This document shows positions 36,372 to 45,804 of a stretch of DNA of 64,000 bases, one piece after another; position 1 is the stretch's first letter; every line of letters starts with the position of its first letter. The translations under genes and the position numbers were made by a program. Source of the DNA: Bacteroidia bacterium (lineage in GTDB: Bacteria; Bacteroidota; Bacteroidia; NS11-12g; UBA955); NCBI GenBank assembly GCA_023653095.1, contig JAMNXP010000006.1:1-64000 (forward strand). The letters are read 5' to 3'. A model generated the notes under the pieces. It saw only the letters and a list, made by a program, of their open reading frames with translations. It made no database searches and was not told the DNA's origin.

Positions 36372-37724
36372 TTATTGAACCACGAATTTAGTAGCTTCTA
36401 CCGCGTTATCAGTTTGAACTGACAACGTGTAGATACCTTTGCTCAAACCTTCAGTTGAAATCACCATTTCATTCAGCCCTTTTTGGAATGCGCCTGAAGG
36501 CAATGTCTTAACTGTTCTTCCGTTGATATCCATTACAACTGCACTTACGTTAGCAGTTTTTGTCAAGTTAAACACGGCTGCAACTTGATTACCAGTAGCA
36601 GGATTAGGATATACTTTCACCGCAGAAAGGTCTTTAGCCAATTCACGTGCTGATAGATTCTCAACGGTAATGTTGAAATCAACATCAAACATAGATGTAG
36701 TGTTGTAAGCGGTAGTTGGCAAGTAAGATTTCCAACCGTTGAAAGTTTGACCATCAACCAAGAAACCAGGCGTCCAGAAAGTGTTGTTCAATCTGTAAAT
36801 TGAGAAAATATCTTGAGCATGATCTGTCCAATACAAGAAACGAACACCTAATCCGTTTGTAGTACGTTTGAAGTTAGGATTGGTCCAGTTTACAAATGTG
36901 TCTTTTAACTGAGCTTTCTTCATCGGTTTGAAAAACACGCTCATTGCCACTACGTTAGCCTGAACCTGAGTACCGTTGGTAGAAAGTGATTTAAAATCAG
37001 GAGGAACAGTTCCTACGGTACGACCAAAAAGGCGACCTTCTTGATAATTTACTGAATCACCATAAGCGTTATTCAATAAAATAGTATCTGTATAAAGAGC
37101 CGTTGAATTCAAACGAGTCTTTGCTTTGTAACCATCTACATTGGGAGCAGTGTTCAAATTATTTCCACCGCGATTAAACTGTCTCAAAGAAATTCCTGAG
37201 AAATCAAAATACTGAACAAAAACAGTATCGATAACTTCTTGATTTCCACTACCTAAATCAATTGAATCAACGTTACGTACATAATATTGTACCCAACGAA
37301 TAGTATCAACTGTGTAAGGATTGAAACGTGCCAATACAGTTTTTCCGATATCGATAAATGCAGAATCTTTAGGGTCAAATGAAGTTCCAACTACGTGTAT
37401 TCCATTGTGTTGAGCTGTAGAACCGCCGTTACCATCATCATAAACGGTTAATGCGTTAGAATCTGCAGAAATCCAACGGATGTAAGACTCAGGAGCACCC
37501 AACATCATACTTTCGCCGTATGCTTCCGCAAAATTGTAAATATCTTGAAGAGTTTCAGCGCGCTTAGACATTTGGTTTTTCGCATTAGGACCCACGTAAA
37601 TGGTTTGCTTGTTGCTTACACCTTGATTTTTGTCTTGCTCATAGATTTTATGGTTGATTGGTGCTTGAGCGTTCAAACTCAAAAAACCAATGGCTCCAAA
37701 TCCAAACAAAAGTAATTTTTTCAT
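36372..37724 (-). CDS. Secreted protein with T9SS sorting domain
   Basis: 450 aa. The signal peptide ends in LNAQ (about 20). The central region (about 50-350) is beta-rich and Asn/Asp/Thr-rich and shows no known domain. The last 80 residues, starting at VKVYPNPATGNQ and ending in FVVQ, are a clear T9SS type A domain. It is a single-gene unit with a strong terminator. A TATATTTG box lies at 37755-37762 on the minus strand, 30 nt before the ATG. Confidence 0.85.
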   Translation of the reverse strand: MKKLLLFGFGAIGFLSLNAQAPINHKIYEQDKNQGVSNKQTIYVGPNAKNQMSKRAETLQDIYNFAEAYGESMMLGAPESYIRWISADSNALTVYDDGNGGSTAQHNGIHVVGTSFDPKDSAFIDIGKTVLARFNPYTVDTIRWVQYYVRNVDSIDLGSGNQEVIDTVFVQYFDFSGISLRQFNRGGNNLNTAPNVDGYKAKTRLNSTALYTDTILLNNAYGDSVNYQEGRLFGRTVGTVPPDFKSLSTNGTQVQANVVAMSVFFKPMKKAQLKDTFVNWTNPNFKRTTNGLGVRFLYWTDHAQDIFSIYRLNNTFWTPGFLVDGQTFNGWKSYLPTTAYNTTSMFDVDFNITVENLSARELAKDLSAVKVYPNPATGNQVAAVFNLTKTANVSAVVMDINGRTVKTLPSGAFQKGLNEMVISTEGLSKGIYTLSVQTDNAVEATKFVVQ

Positions 37725-37754
37725 CTATCTTAGGTTATTTTAGTTTAATAATTA

Positions 37755-37762
37755 CAAATATA
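37755..37762 (-). promoter_or_regulatory. Candidate -7 box TATATTTG for the T9SS gene at 36372
   Basis: An exact TAnnTTTG on the minus strand, 30 nt upstream of the ATG. No TTTG is found at the expected spacing, so this is tentative. Confidence 0.4.
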
Positions 37763-37784
37763 ACAAAAAGGATTGAAAAAGAGT

Positions 37785-38480
37785 TTAAATATCGCCTTGA
37801 ATGGGGCGCAATAAAACCTCTTCCATCTGAGTATCTTCATTGATTTGGTAAGCAACCGAAAGTACTTTAGCTACAGAATCAGCCGACATAAACCTTTCCT
37901 TGGGTAGATCAACACCGGCCCAAGAGTCTGTTAAAGTGGCTCCAGGCAAAAGACTGGTTACTCTAATTCCGTAAGGCCTGCCCTCTTCTCGCAATGACTT
38001 TGAAAATCCCAAAAGAGCGTGCTTTGTAACAGCATAAGTACCACCCGCTGAGTAAGATACAATACTCGCAATACTGCACATGTTAAATACATGCGCTCTT
38101 GAAGTGGCTTTTAAGTTTGACCACAAACCTCTAGTCAAATGGTATGCTGAACTTACGTTTAACTCCCATTCTTTTTCCCATTGCCCAGATGGCTCATCCA
38201 TCATAGCTCCAGGTAAAAATGCACCTACGTTATTTACGAGTATTTGTAATTGAGGATATAAACTCGCTAGATTCTGTGACAAAGAAATTACCTCGGTAGG
38301 AGATGACATGTCACACAAACTTGACTGAGCATGATCAACACCCAACTGTGCCACAGCCTGTTTTAAGTTTTCAGGGTTTGAACCAATGATATGAACAAAG
38401 AAACCATCATGAATGAGTTGTTGCGCAATGGCGAAACCTATTCCACGGCTACCGCCAGATATAATTGCAACGGACTTCAT
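37785..38480 (-). CDS. Short-chain dehydrogenase/reductase (SDR)
   Basis: 231 aa. NAD(P)-binding GGSRGIGFAIA (about 8-18), the NNVGAF motif and the active-site YAVTKHAL (YxxxK) make it a classical SDR. It resembles 3-oxoacyl-ACP or sepiapterin reductases, but the substrate is not predictable. It follows the 111-aa acidic-tail gene on the same strand by four bases. Confidence 0.9.
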   Translation of the reverse strand: MKSVAIISGGSRGIGFAIAQQLIHDGFFVHIIGSNPENLKQAVAQLGVDHAQSSLCDMSSPTEVISLSQNLASLYPQLQILVNNVGAFLPGAMMDEPSGQWEKEWELNVSSAYHLTRGLWSNLKATSRAHVFNMCSIASIVSYSAGGTYAVTKHALLGFSKSLREEGRPYGIRVTSLLPGATLTDSWAGVDLPKERFMSADSVAKVLSVAYQINEDTQMEEVLLRPIQGDI

Positions 38481-38484
38481 TCAA

Positions 38485-38820
38485 TTAATCTTCGTCATCG
38501 TCAGGCTCTGGAGCATCTTTTTGGTTGTCGTCATCTTCTTCATCGTCTGACTCAACCTCAATATCATCTCCACCTTTCGAAATAGGACGAATCATTTCGT
38601 CTAAATCTTCATCAGAAAGCACTTCTTTGGCGCGGGCACTTAATTTCACTAAGTACACCTTATCGTCAGTTTCTAGTCTAACCGATGTAACAATTTCCCC
38701 TTTTGAGTTAGGGAAACGGATGGTATGTCCCACTATTCCATTAGGATAGGTTTCATTGAAAAGCTCAGTCAACTCGGGAGTGAGCTTTGCATAGTCGATA
38801 GCAACTTTCGGCTTGTCCAT
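38485..38820 (-). CDS. Small conserved-type protein with acidic tail
   Basis: 111 aa. A folded part (1-75) is followed by an extremely acidic tail (ESDDEEDDDNQKDAPEPDDDED). No family is recognised with confidence. The acidic tail suggests a nucleic-acid-mimicking or chaperone-like interaction (inference). It lies downstream of rho with a 79-nt gap containing a nested inverted repeat. Confidence 0.7.
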   Translation of the reverse strand: MDKPKVAIDYAKLTPELTELFNETYPNGIVGHTIRFPNSKGEIVTSVRLETDDKVYLVKLSARAKEVLSDEDLDEMIRPISKGGDDIEVESDDEEDDDNQKDAPEPDDDED

Positions 38821-38826
38821 GAATGT

Positions 38827-38870
38827 GTAATTCGTCCGCTAAATTAGGATAGGAAATCCGTGCGAATTAC
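38827..38870 (-). promoter_or_regulatory. Nested inverted repeat between rho and the 111-aa gene
   Basis: Outer arms 38827-38834 and 38863-38870 are perfect 8-bp complements, and an inner GGAT/ATCC stem (38847-38850 with 38856-38859) nests in the loop. The element ends just before the downstream start codon and has no T-run, so it looks more like a structured leader than a terminator. Confidence 0.4.
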
Positions 38871-38899
38871 GGGAGTTTATTCACATTTTAGCCACTTTT

Positions 38900-40714
38900 T
38901 TAACCATTCATGCTCACCAAGAACTCTAAATTGTCTTGTGTATTGGTCATGTACTTCAAAAATGTGTTCATTGCCTCTTCAGGATTCATATCTGCGAGGT
39001 GATTTCTTAGCACCCACATGCGTTGAAGTGTGGTTTTATCGATCAACAAATCTTCTCTTCTTGTACTTGATGCCATGATATCGATAGATGGGAAGATTCG
39101 CTTGTTTGCCAATCTGCGATCTAATTGCAATTCCATGTTACCGGTTCCTTTGAATTCCTCGAAAATAACCTCATCCATCTTTGAACCTGTATCTGTCAAT
39201 GCTGTTGCAATGATGGTAAGTGAGCCTCCATTTTCAATGTTTCTAGCAGCACCAAAAAATCTCTTTGGTTTATGTAAGGCATTCGCATCCACACCACCCG
39301 ATAGAATCTTACCTGATGCGGGTTGAACCGTATTGAAAGCCCTTGCTAAACGTGTGATCGAATCTAAAAGAATAACTACATCATGTCCGCATTCAACCAA
39401 TCTTTTGGCTTTTTCAAGAACCATATTGGTCAATTTAACGTGTTTATCTGCTGGCTCGTCAAAAGTACTTGCTACAACTTCCGCACGAACACTTCTCGCC
39501 ATATCGGTAACCTCTTCTGGACGTTCATCGATGAGAAGTATCATCATGTAAACCTCTGGATGGTTTTTAGCAATCGCGTTAGCAATACCTTTTAATATCC
39601 AAGTTTTACCTGTTTTGGGCTGCGCAACAATTAGTCCACGCTGACCTTTACCTATAGGTGAAACCAAATCAATGATTCGATTGGGATAATTGCGAGGGTC
39701 GTCGCACAAGTTCAATTTTTCTTGTGGGAATAAAGGTGTCAAATGCTCAAATGCCACACGATCGCGAACTTCTTCGGGCGTTTTACCATTTACAGATTCA
39801 ATTTTGACCAAACAGAAATACTTTTCGTTGTCTTTTGGAGGACGAATGCTTCCTTTGACAGTATCACCCACTTTCAAACCGTTCTGTTTGATCATGTAAC
39901 TAGGCACATATACATCATCGGGCGATGCTTGGTAGTTGTAATCTGGAGATCTTAAAAATCCATAACCATCTGGAACGGTTTCAAGAACACCTTGAGTAAT
40001 CACGGCTCCCTCCATTTCCATGAAGGCGTTGAAAAGCTCTTTTCTGCGCTTTTCTTCTTCACTCATGACTGGTGCTTCAGGTTTAACCGGTTTTTCAGGT
40101 CTATCAGTAGACTCTGATTTTGGCTGTAACTCAGGCTTTGGTTGATTTTCTGCTCTAGGCTGATTTTCTGTTCGAGGCTGATTTTCTGGTTTAGGACCTA
40201 CTGGTTTTTCAGGTCTATTAAACCTTTGGGACTTTTCTAAATTTGGTGTTTCAGCAGTTTCAGATGCGGTCGGTTTTTCACCCTTATCATCGCGCTTTTT
40301 GAAGCGCTCTCTGTGGTTTCTTTCTCTCCTATCTAAGTTAGAATCTAAGTTAGAATTGGGAGCAACCTTCAATTCTGAAGTCTCCAAAACCACTTCTGCT
40401 TCAGCCTTAGGATCAGCAGCAGTTTTCAATGCTTTTGCTACTTCTTCTTGGGCTTCTTCTTCTGTTTTTCTGCGTCTCTTGGGACGTTTACCTTCTGTTG
40501 AATCAACAGGTTCTGCAGATATTTCAGGATTGGGAGTTGTAATCACATTCAAAGTTTCAACGGGAGCTTCGTTAGAAGCTTCATTTGCAGCCTTCGAAAG
40601 AAGTTCTATCAACTCATTCTTTTTTAATTTGTCGGCATTCGGAATATCCAATGCCCCTGCCAGAGTGCGCAAATCTGCAACACCCATTTTAGCAAAATCG
40701 GGAGATTTTGTCAT
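38900..40714 (-). CDS. rho: Transcription termination factor Rho with long disordered insertion
   Basis: 604 aa, against about 420 in E. coli. Order: Rho_N helical domain (1-45); a disordered Lys/Glu/Pro/Asn-rich insertion (about 50-220) with short repeats such as [12 protein letters not shown] and AENQPK; the RNA-binding cold-shock-like domain (about 235-310); and the RecA-type ATPase with P-loop QPKTGKT (365-371) and [12 protein letters not shown]. The enzyme terminates transcripts as an ATP-driven hexameric RNA translocase. Large N-terminal insertions occur in Bacteroidota and Actinobacteria Rho. Confidence 0.96.
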   Translation of the reverse strand: MTKSPDFAKMGVADLRTLAGALDIPNADKLKKNELIELLSKAANEASNEAPVETLNVITTPNPEISAEPVDSTEGKRPKRRRKTEEEAQEEVAKALKTAADPKAEAEVVLETSELKVAPNSNLDSNLDRRERNHRERFKKRDDKGEKPTASETAETPNLEKSQRFNRPEKPVGPKPENQPRTENQPRAENQPKPELQPKSESTDRPEKPVKPEAPVMSEEEKRRKELFNAFMEMEGAVITQGVLETVPDGYGFLRSPDYNYQASPDDVYVPSYMIKQNGLKVGDTVKGSIRPPKDNEKYFCLVKIESVNGKTPEEVRDRVAFEHLTPLFPQEKLNLCDDPRNYPNRIIDLVSPIGKGQRGLIVAQPKTGKTWILKGIANAIAKNHPEVYMMILLIDERPEEVTDMARSVRAEVVASTFDEPADKHVKLTNMVLEKAKRLVECGHDVVILLDSITRLARAFNTVQPASGKILSGGVDANALHKPKRFFGAARNIENGGSLTIIATALTDTGSKMDEVIFEEFKGTGNMELQLDRRLANKRIFPSIDIMASSTRREDLLIDKTTLQRMWVLRNHLADMNPEEAMNTFLKYMTNTQDNLEFLVSMNG

Positions 40715-40768
40715 ATAAAATTGCTATAAACGAACAATAAATTCAATGAAATAAGATTCTAGGAGAGT

Positions 40769-40792
40769 AGAGGATTCAGAGTCGATTCCTCT
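40769..40792 (-). promoter_or_regulatory. Possible leader hairpin upstream of rho
   Basis: AGAGGA at 40769-40774 pairs with TCCTCT at 40787-40792, with two more pairs inside a mismatch. It is 55-78 nt upstream of the rho start. rho is autoregulated through its leader in E. coli; whether this hairpin does so is speculation. Confidence 0.3.
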
Positions 40793-40844
40793 TTTCTTGT
40801 GATGCAATATTAAGTTAAATATCAGAGAAAACAAAAATTATGCC

Positions 40845-41531
40845 TCAATCATATTGTTCGAAGGCATATTGTTTACGATTGAAACCCAACAATTTGAGTC
40901 TTTCTCGAGCTTCTTTGCACATATCTTGCCAACCACAAACGTATATTCTAGCATCCGAATGATCTCTTAAAATAGATTCATAAATTTCATGAACATACCC
41001 AAAAGCACAATTTGTTGCCTTTTCCCTACTTAAAACCGGGTGGAAATGAAATCGCTCGTGTTCATTTTGAAGTGCTTCCCAATGTTCTCTATATAAAATA
41101 TCTTGTTGAAAACGGTTTCCAAAAACCAAATGAACTTCTGAATGAGTGAATTCAAGCGAAGCGTCAATCATACTTCGAAAGGGAGCTACACCGGTTCCCG
41201 TTGCTATAAACACTATGGGTCCTGCATTTTCATCGTTTTTAAGGTTAAATGCCCCTTGTGCCTCTGAAATATGTAGATGATCTCCCACATTCCTCTGAAA
41301 TAGCCACGGCGTTATTAACCCTTTTTCATTCAATACTATGCACAGCTCTAATTCACTTTGATTTGCATTTATCGAAGCAATGGAATAGCTCCTTTGATTG
41401 TCACCTTGAGGTAAATCTGGGTGTGTCAATACCACAAACTGTCCTGGGATAAAATCAAAATTTACTGTTTCTAAAAAAAATCGGCGCACCCGAGGAGATT
41501 CTTGAATGATTCTAGAAATGCGGTATTCCAT
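40845..41531 (-). CDS. FAD-binding ferredoxin-NADP reductase-type oxidoreductase
   Basis: 228 aa. The FAD-binding RSYSIAS motif (about 48-54) and the NADP-binding GTGVAPFRSM (about 112) define the FNR superfamily. The C-terminus YAFEQYD takes the position of the terminal Tyr/Trp of Fpr. It transfers electrons between NADPH and a small carrier such as ferredoxin; no partner is adjacent. It is a single gene, divergent from crcB. Confidence 0.9.
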   Translation of the reverse strand: MEYRISRIIQESPRVRRFFLETVNFDFIPGQFVVLTHPDLPQGDNQRSYSIASINANQSELELCIVLNEKGLITPWLFQRNVGDHLHISEAQGAFNLKNDENAGPIVFIATGTGVAPFRSMIDASLEFTHSEVHLVFGNRFQQDILYREHWEALQNEHERFHFHPVLSREKATNCAFGYVHEIYESILRDHSDARIYVCGWQDMCKEARERLKLLGFNRKQYAFEQYD

Positions 41532-41568
41532 GGGGCGAAAATATTCAATTTGACGTAACTTCGTTGAA

Positions 41569-41925
41569 ATGCTTCAGAAATACTATGTATTAGTGGGTTT
41601 AGGCGGCTTCTTGGGTAGTATTGTTCGAGGTTTTGCCGCAAAATTCATCCCTTTTAACGCACATTCTTTTTCATGGGCTACCTTTTCCTTAAATATGCTC
41701 GGAAGTTTATTTATGGGAATCATCTTACTTAACCCAAATGAAAACATCAAAGCTTTTTGGTCTATTGGTTTTCTCGGTGGACTCACTACGTTTTCTGGAT
41801 TAGCATTGGAGTTATTGAATTATTTCAATTCAAAACAATACGCCCTCATGGCCGTTTATGGCATTAGCTCACTCATTATAGGATTTGCACTGATATGGTT
41901 AGGTCAAAAATTAGCTTCCTTTTAG
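41569..41925 (+). CDS. crcB: Fluoride channel CrcB/Fluc
   Basis: 118 aa with four membrane helices. The family signature GFLGGLTTFSGLALE (about 69-83) carries the Thr/Phe/Ser that coordinate fluoride, and the N-terminus GLGGFLGSIVRG is typical. It exports fluoride as a dual-topology dimer. The 37-bp upstream gap is too short for a fluoride riboswitch. A one-mismatch -7 box (TAACTTCG) is 5 nt before the ATG. It overlaps the next gene by 31 nt. Confidence 0.93.
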   Translation: MLQKYYVLVGLGGFLGSIVRGFAAKFIPFNAHSFSWATFSLNMLGSLFMGIILLNPNENIKAFWSIGFLGGLTTFSGLALELLNYFNSKQYALMAVYGISSLIIGFALIWLGQKLASF

Positions 41926-43163
41926 TTTTTCTGGGGATATTCACCTCTCTCCAGGCAACAAGAATTCTCATCCCCATGGATGAATCCCAAAAAAATCACC
42001 TAAAATCTTATGGCATCGCGTTTTGGATTCTCGACAAGCAAAAATCTGAGGTGTTGTGGCTGCTGAATTACCGCGGAGGTAGCTTCATGACCAATTACAA
42101 TGCTGACGCGGAACGTGAATGTAAAACCAGAGGCGTCTCTTTTGAAGTTATTTCGGAATCGGAAGCAAATTCCATTGAAACCAGCATCTCAAATCCAGAA
42201 GTCAATATGAATATGTTGAAGCTTCTGAATGCTCCTAAAATTGCCGTTTATTCACCAAAATCCAAACAACCTTGGGATGACGCCGTCACCTTGGTTCTTA
42301 CTTACGCCGAAATACCATACACGGTCATTTTTGATGACGAAGTTCTAGAAAATAAGCTACCCGAATACGATTGGCTCCACCTGCACCACGAAGATTTTAC
42401 GGGACAATACGGCAAATTTTGGGCCTCCTACTCTACCGCGCCTTGGTATATTTCTCAAGTTCAAGAGGCAGAGAGCATGGCCCGAAAACACGGGTACAAA
42501 ACCGTCAGAGAATTAAAAAAAGCAGTCACTTTGAAAATACGAGATTTCTGTCTCGGTGGAGGTTTCCTTTTTGCCATGTGCAGCGCAACTGACACCTACG
42601 ACATTGCGTTGGCAGCACAAAATACAGACGTCTGCGAGAGCATGTTTGACGGTGACCCTGCAGATCCACAGGCCCAGCAAAAACTCAATTACGACCAATG
42701 CTTCGCTTTCAAAAATTTCACCTTAGAAACCAGTCCATACGTTTACGAATATTCCAACATTGACGTAAATCCCAACACTCGGAACGTTACCGAAGAAACA
42801 GATTTATTTACCCTTTTTGATTATTCAGCCAAATGGGACTTAATTCCGAGCATACTTTGTCAAAATCATACAAAAACCGTTCGGGGATTTATGGGACAAA
42901 CCACTGCATTCAAGAGAGATCTCATCAAAAGTGACGTGTTAGTCATGGGTGAAAATGCCTTATTAAATGAAGCCAGATACATTCATGGTGAAATGGGTAA
43001 AGGAACTTGGACTTTTTTCGGGGGACACGACCCCGAGGACTATCAGCACCACGTTGGAGAACCTCCTACTGACCTCAATTTGCACCCCAACAGTCCGGGA
43101 TTCAGATTGATCCTCAACAATATTTTATTCCCGTCGGCTCAAAAATCTAAGCAAAAAACTTAA
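41895..43163 (+). CDS. Exported GATase-like protein (labelled 'asparagine synthetase B' in relatives)
   Basis: 422 aa. Signal peptide ending in LQA (about 21). Homologues in Bacteroidota are often called asparagine synthetase B, but neither the Cys2 glutaminase nor the ATP-pyrophosphatase domain of AsnB is visible. Instead the sequence around GGGFLFAMCSATDTYD looks like a nucleophile elbow of a class I GATase/DJ-1 fold (Cys about 236), and GTWTFFGGHDPED may supply a His. Function is unknown, and the protein is periplasmic or outer-membrane by its signal. It overlaps crcB by 31 nt and ends where the GT39-like gene starts. Confidence 0.75.
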   Translation: MVRSKISFLLVFLGIFTSLQATRILIPMDESQKNHLKSYGIAFWILDKQKSEVLWLLNYRGGSFMTNYNADAERECKTRGVSFEVISESEANSIETSISNPEVNMNMLKLLNAPKIAVYSPKSKQPWDDAVTLVLTYAEIPYTVIFDDEVLENKLPEYDWLHLHHEDFTGQYGKFWASYSTAPWYISQVQEAESMARKHGYKTVRELKKAVTLKIRDFCLGGGFLFAMCSATDTYDIALAAQNTDVCESMFDGDPADPQAQQKLNYDQCFAFKNFTLETSPYVYEYSNIDVNPNTRNVTEETDLFTLFDYSAKWDLIPSILCQNHTKTVRGFMGQTTAFKRDLIKSDVLVMGENALLNEARYIHGEMGKGTWTFFGGHDPEDYQHHVGEPPTDLNLHPNSPGFRLILNNILFPSAQKSKQKT

Positions 43164-44912
43164 TTGGACTTCCTCAAGAAACACTCCTTTTTAGCATTCC
43201 TCTTACTGTTAGGAGCTGCCGTCCGTTTTTATGGATTGTTTGACATTCCCATGGATTCTGATGAATTGGGAGCATTGTTTCGGGCAGAAAATACCCAAAG
43301 TTCGTTCTCCAAACATTTGTCAGATGGCGTTGCCATTGATGGACATCCTGCGGGAGTTCAAACCCTTTTGTGGTTCTTATTCAAGGCATTTGGTTTCGAT
43401 GAATGGAAATACAAACTCCTATGGGGTGCCTTCTCTGTATTGAATTTGGTTTTATTTTTTCGGTTTGCAAAACAAACCAGCCTTCAAACGGCTCAATTTT
43501 CTAGCTTATTACTCGCTTTTCTATATCTCCCCGTCAGCATGTCGGTATGGGTACGCCCCTATGAACTTGGGTTTACAGCTTTGTTATTGTTCTTGAACTA
43601 TCGCAAACACTCAAACCCTTGGTTTGTCGGATTTTTACTCAGTTTGACGCTTTATTCACATTATTTCAGTTTTTTAGCAGCAGTGGTGTTTTGGATGGTT
43701 GATGAAGAACTAAAACTCAAACGAAACACCCTCATAATTGCTCTCACGACTTTATTGTTAGCGATTCCACAATGGGGTATTTTAAAACATCAGTTGAGCG
43801 AAGGCGGTTTAAGTTGGCTTGGCAAGCCCCAAACTAGGTGGTTTATTGATCACGTTTATTACATTTTCAATCAATCAAATCTAATTACCCTATTTGTGCT
43901 CTCTTGCACCGCTATTGTCATCATTAAACGCACCACTTTGGGTACTGAATCTGGTAAAATGTTGCTCACTTGGGCATTGATTCTATTGATTGGTTGGACG
44001 TATTCGGTGTGGTTCAAACCTGTATTGCAACATCATGTGGTCTATTTTGCCCTGCCCTTTTTCCTGATATTTCTGGGAAATTATTCACTATCGATTCTTC
44101 CTTCTTGGGGACGTTTCCCGCTCTTCGCTCTCTTATTGATAAGTTTAACATCAGAGACCAACTATCACCGGCGAAGAACCCAAAATAAATATGCATCCCC
44201 CATTAAATTCATCTCAGAAGACCCGAAATTAAGATATCTAGCCATCGTGGCAGACGGTCCAAATGACTTAATAAATTATCAATCCCACAAGCGAAATTTG
44301 ACCTATATCGATTTCGAATCCCTCGAAAAAAAGTCCCCCGAAAAAATCAACGACACGTTCATTTTCATCAGCAATTCTGGAAGTCCTGATTGGATGTTGC
44401 CCTGGCTGGAAACGCGCTATAAAAGAGTCTATCTCTTCCAAAGTCAGTCGCATTCGGGCATCTCTTCCAGTTGGTTCACCGTGGGTGGCCGAATGGATGC
44501 CTTCACTTTTAACCAACCGCCTATGGGTGATGCCAGTTTAACTCTTCGCAACGACTCCAACGTTTTCGTAGAATTGAAAAATTTAAACCTAAACCTTCAG
44601 CAAAACGATTGGATTTATTTTGTCATTGAGCCTCCAACATCTGATACTTTTGAATTCATCACTGCCCTTTTTGAGCCAGGTTTTAACAAGGCCTTGAACC
44701 AAATTGATTACCGTTATTCAATCGTACCTGGTTTTCGAAAACCAATGGTTCATACCCTGAAATTGGAAGACATTCCCAACAGCAGCATACAAAGTGTTCT
44801 ACGATATAATCTTAAGTCAAACAAGCCAACCCGTGCGTCTGTAAAATTGAAAACCATGGGCGGAAATCCATGGCAATACGATTTTCCTCGAGACCAGATT
44901 CTTACTTTTTAA
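43164..44912 (+). CDS. GT39/ArnT-like membrane glycosyltransferase
   Basis: 582 aa, starting at TTG 43164 directly after the previous stop; no ATG fits. Eight or more helices occupy residues 5-335. The first periplasmic loop carries the acidic pair of GT-C enzymes (DIPMDSDELGAL, 31-34). The soluble C-terminal domain (about 340-582) has no recognised family. GT-C enzymes use polyprenyl-phosphate sugars to glycosylate lipids or proteins outside the membrane. Its 3' end overlaps a convergent gene by 11 nt. Confidence 0.82.
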   Translation: MDFLKKHSFLAFLLLLGAAVRFYGLFDIPMDSDELGALFRAENTQSSFSKHLSDGVAIDGHPAGVQTLLWFLFKAFGFDEWKYKLLWGAFSVLNLVLFFRFAKQTSLQTAQFSSLLLAFLYLPVSMSVWVRPYELGFTALLLFLNYRKHSNPWFVGFLLSLTLYSHYFSFLAAVVFWMVDEELKLKRNTLIIALTTLLLAIPQWGILKHQLSEGGLSWLGKPQTRWFIDHVYYIFNQSNLITLFVLSCTAIVIIKRTTLGTESGKMLLTWALILLIGWTYSVWFKPVLQHHVVYFALPFFLIFLGNYSLSILPSWGRFPLFALLLISLTSETNYHRRRTQNKYASPIKFISEDPKLRYLAIVADGPNDLINYQSHKRNLTYIDFESLEKKSPEKINDTFIFISNSGSPDWMLPWLETRYKRVYLFQSQSHSGISSSWFTVGGRMDAFTFNQPPMGDASLTLRNDSNVFVELKNLNLNLQQNDWIYFVIEPPTSDTFEFITALFEPGFNKALNQIDYRYSIVPGFRKPMVHTLKLEDIPNSSIQSVLRYNLKSNKPTRASVKLKTMGGNPWQYDFPRDQILTF

Positions 44913-45804
44913 ACGCTTTTGGTTTAACCACTGTAAATACCCTAGAAAGATTAAAACCGAACCTAATTCCGCCGGTTTTCCAAGGGTCAGTGGTGTTAGA
45001 AATGAATTGTACTTCGTTTAATCCTGGGCTATTGGTCAGATGAAATTGGAAGACGTGGCCACCAGTTTCAACATCCATTCCTACAGAGAAGCTGTTTACG
45101 AGGGTTCCCTTATTTGTTAAAACTGGAATATATTCTAAGTTGATGCTGCTTCGCGGACTGATTTTATGTCTAAGGCCCACTCCAAGTGCAATTTGAGAAA
45201 CAGCCGGAATCTCTAAAGAGGGCATTGTTGGTGGATTTTTGGCATTATACAACCAAGTTGGAACAATTTCTAAAGTGAAATCCTCATCAAACTTTCGAGC
45301 TACAATCAACTGAGCAAAATACGCGCTTCGTTCTTGGTTGTTGAGATCATTGAATTTACTGCCTGACAAATACTGTGTTCCAACCACTGCCAGAACTGAA
45401 ACGGGCATAGAATTGGTGGAATTTTGATGAAGCAGTCTTTGTTTTACAAAAAAATCAAGGTTTTTAAGTCCATTGACATTTGACCTCCCCGCCGAAATCA
45501 TGGTAGAGCGGGTAATTCCATATTCAAATCCAAACCGAACGGTTGATTGGTCTAATCCAAAAGCTTCGTAAGGACCAGCATTTGTGGGACCAAAACGGTG
45601 CATCATCTTAAAATCGAGCACCCCTTTATCGGTTACTTCTGTACTTTGAAGATTGATTACTTTGGTGGTTTTAAAGGCATAATTCACTTTGGTAGCCACC
45701 GGTTTTTCCTCACCCAACAAATCGAAGTCATCATCTTGGGCTGATAATTGAACTGTAAATAGAATGCTGGTTAGAGCAATCATCATATTGAATTTTCCTA
45801 CCAT
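44902..45804 (-). CDS. DUF5777 beta-barrel protein, copy 2
   Basis: 300 aa. Signal peptide ending in LSAQ (about 22). Motifs: a leading STEVTDKGVLDFKMMHRFG, SAGRSNVNG, LGVGLRHKISPRSSINLEYIPV and a C-terminal GIRFGFNLSRVF strand typical of outer-membrane barrels. It is homologous to the upstream gene (both have HRFG, AGRS and FQxxLTNS) and is the last gene of the six-gene operon. The copies overlap by 7 nt. Confidence 0.85.
   Translation of the reverse strand: MVGKFNMMIALTSILFTVQLSAQDDDFDLLGEEKPVATKVNYAFKTTKVINLQSTEVTDKGVLDFKMMHRFGPTNAGPYEAFGLDQSTVRFGFEYGITRSTMISAGRSNVNGLKNLDFFVKQRLLHQNSTNSMPVSVLAVVGTQYLSGSKFNDLNNQERSAYFAQLIVARKFDEDFTLEIVPTWLYNAKNPPTMPSLEIPAVSQIALGVGLRHKISPRSSINLEYIPVLTNKGTLVNSFSVGMDVETGGHVFQFHLTNSPGLNEVQFISNTTDPWKTGGIRFGFNLSRVFTVVKPKAFKK

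Noticed and set aside
41532..41568. Fluoride riboswitch upstream of crcB
   Set aside because: The gap is only 37 bp and shows no conserved fluoride-aptamer sequence.
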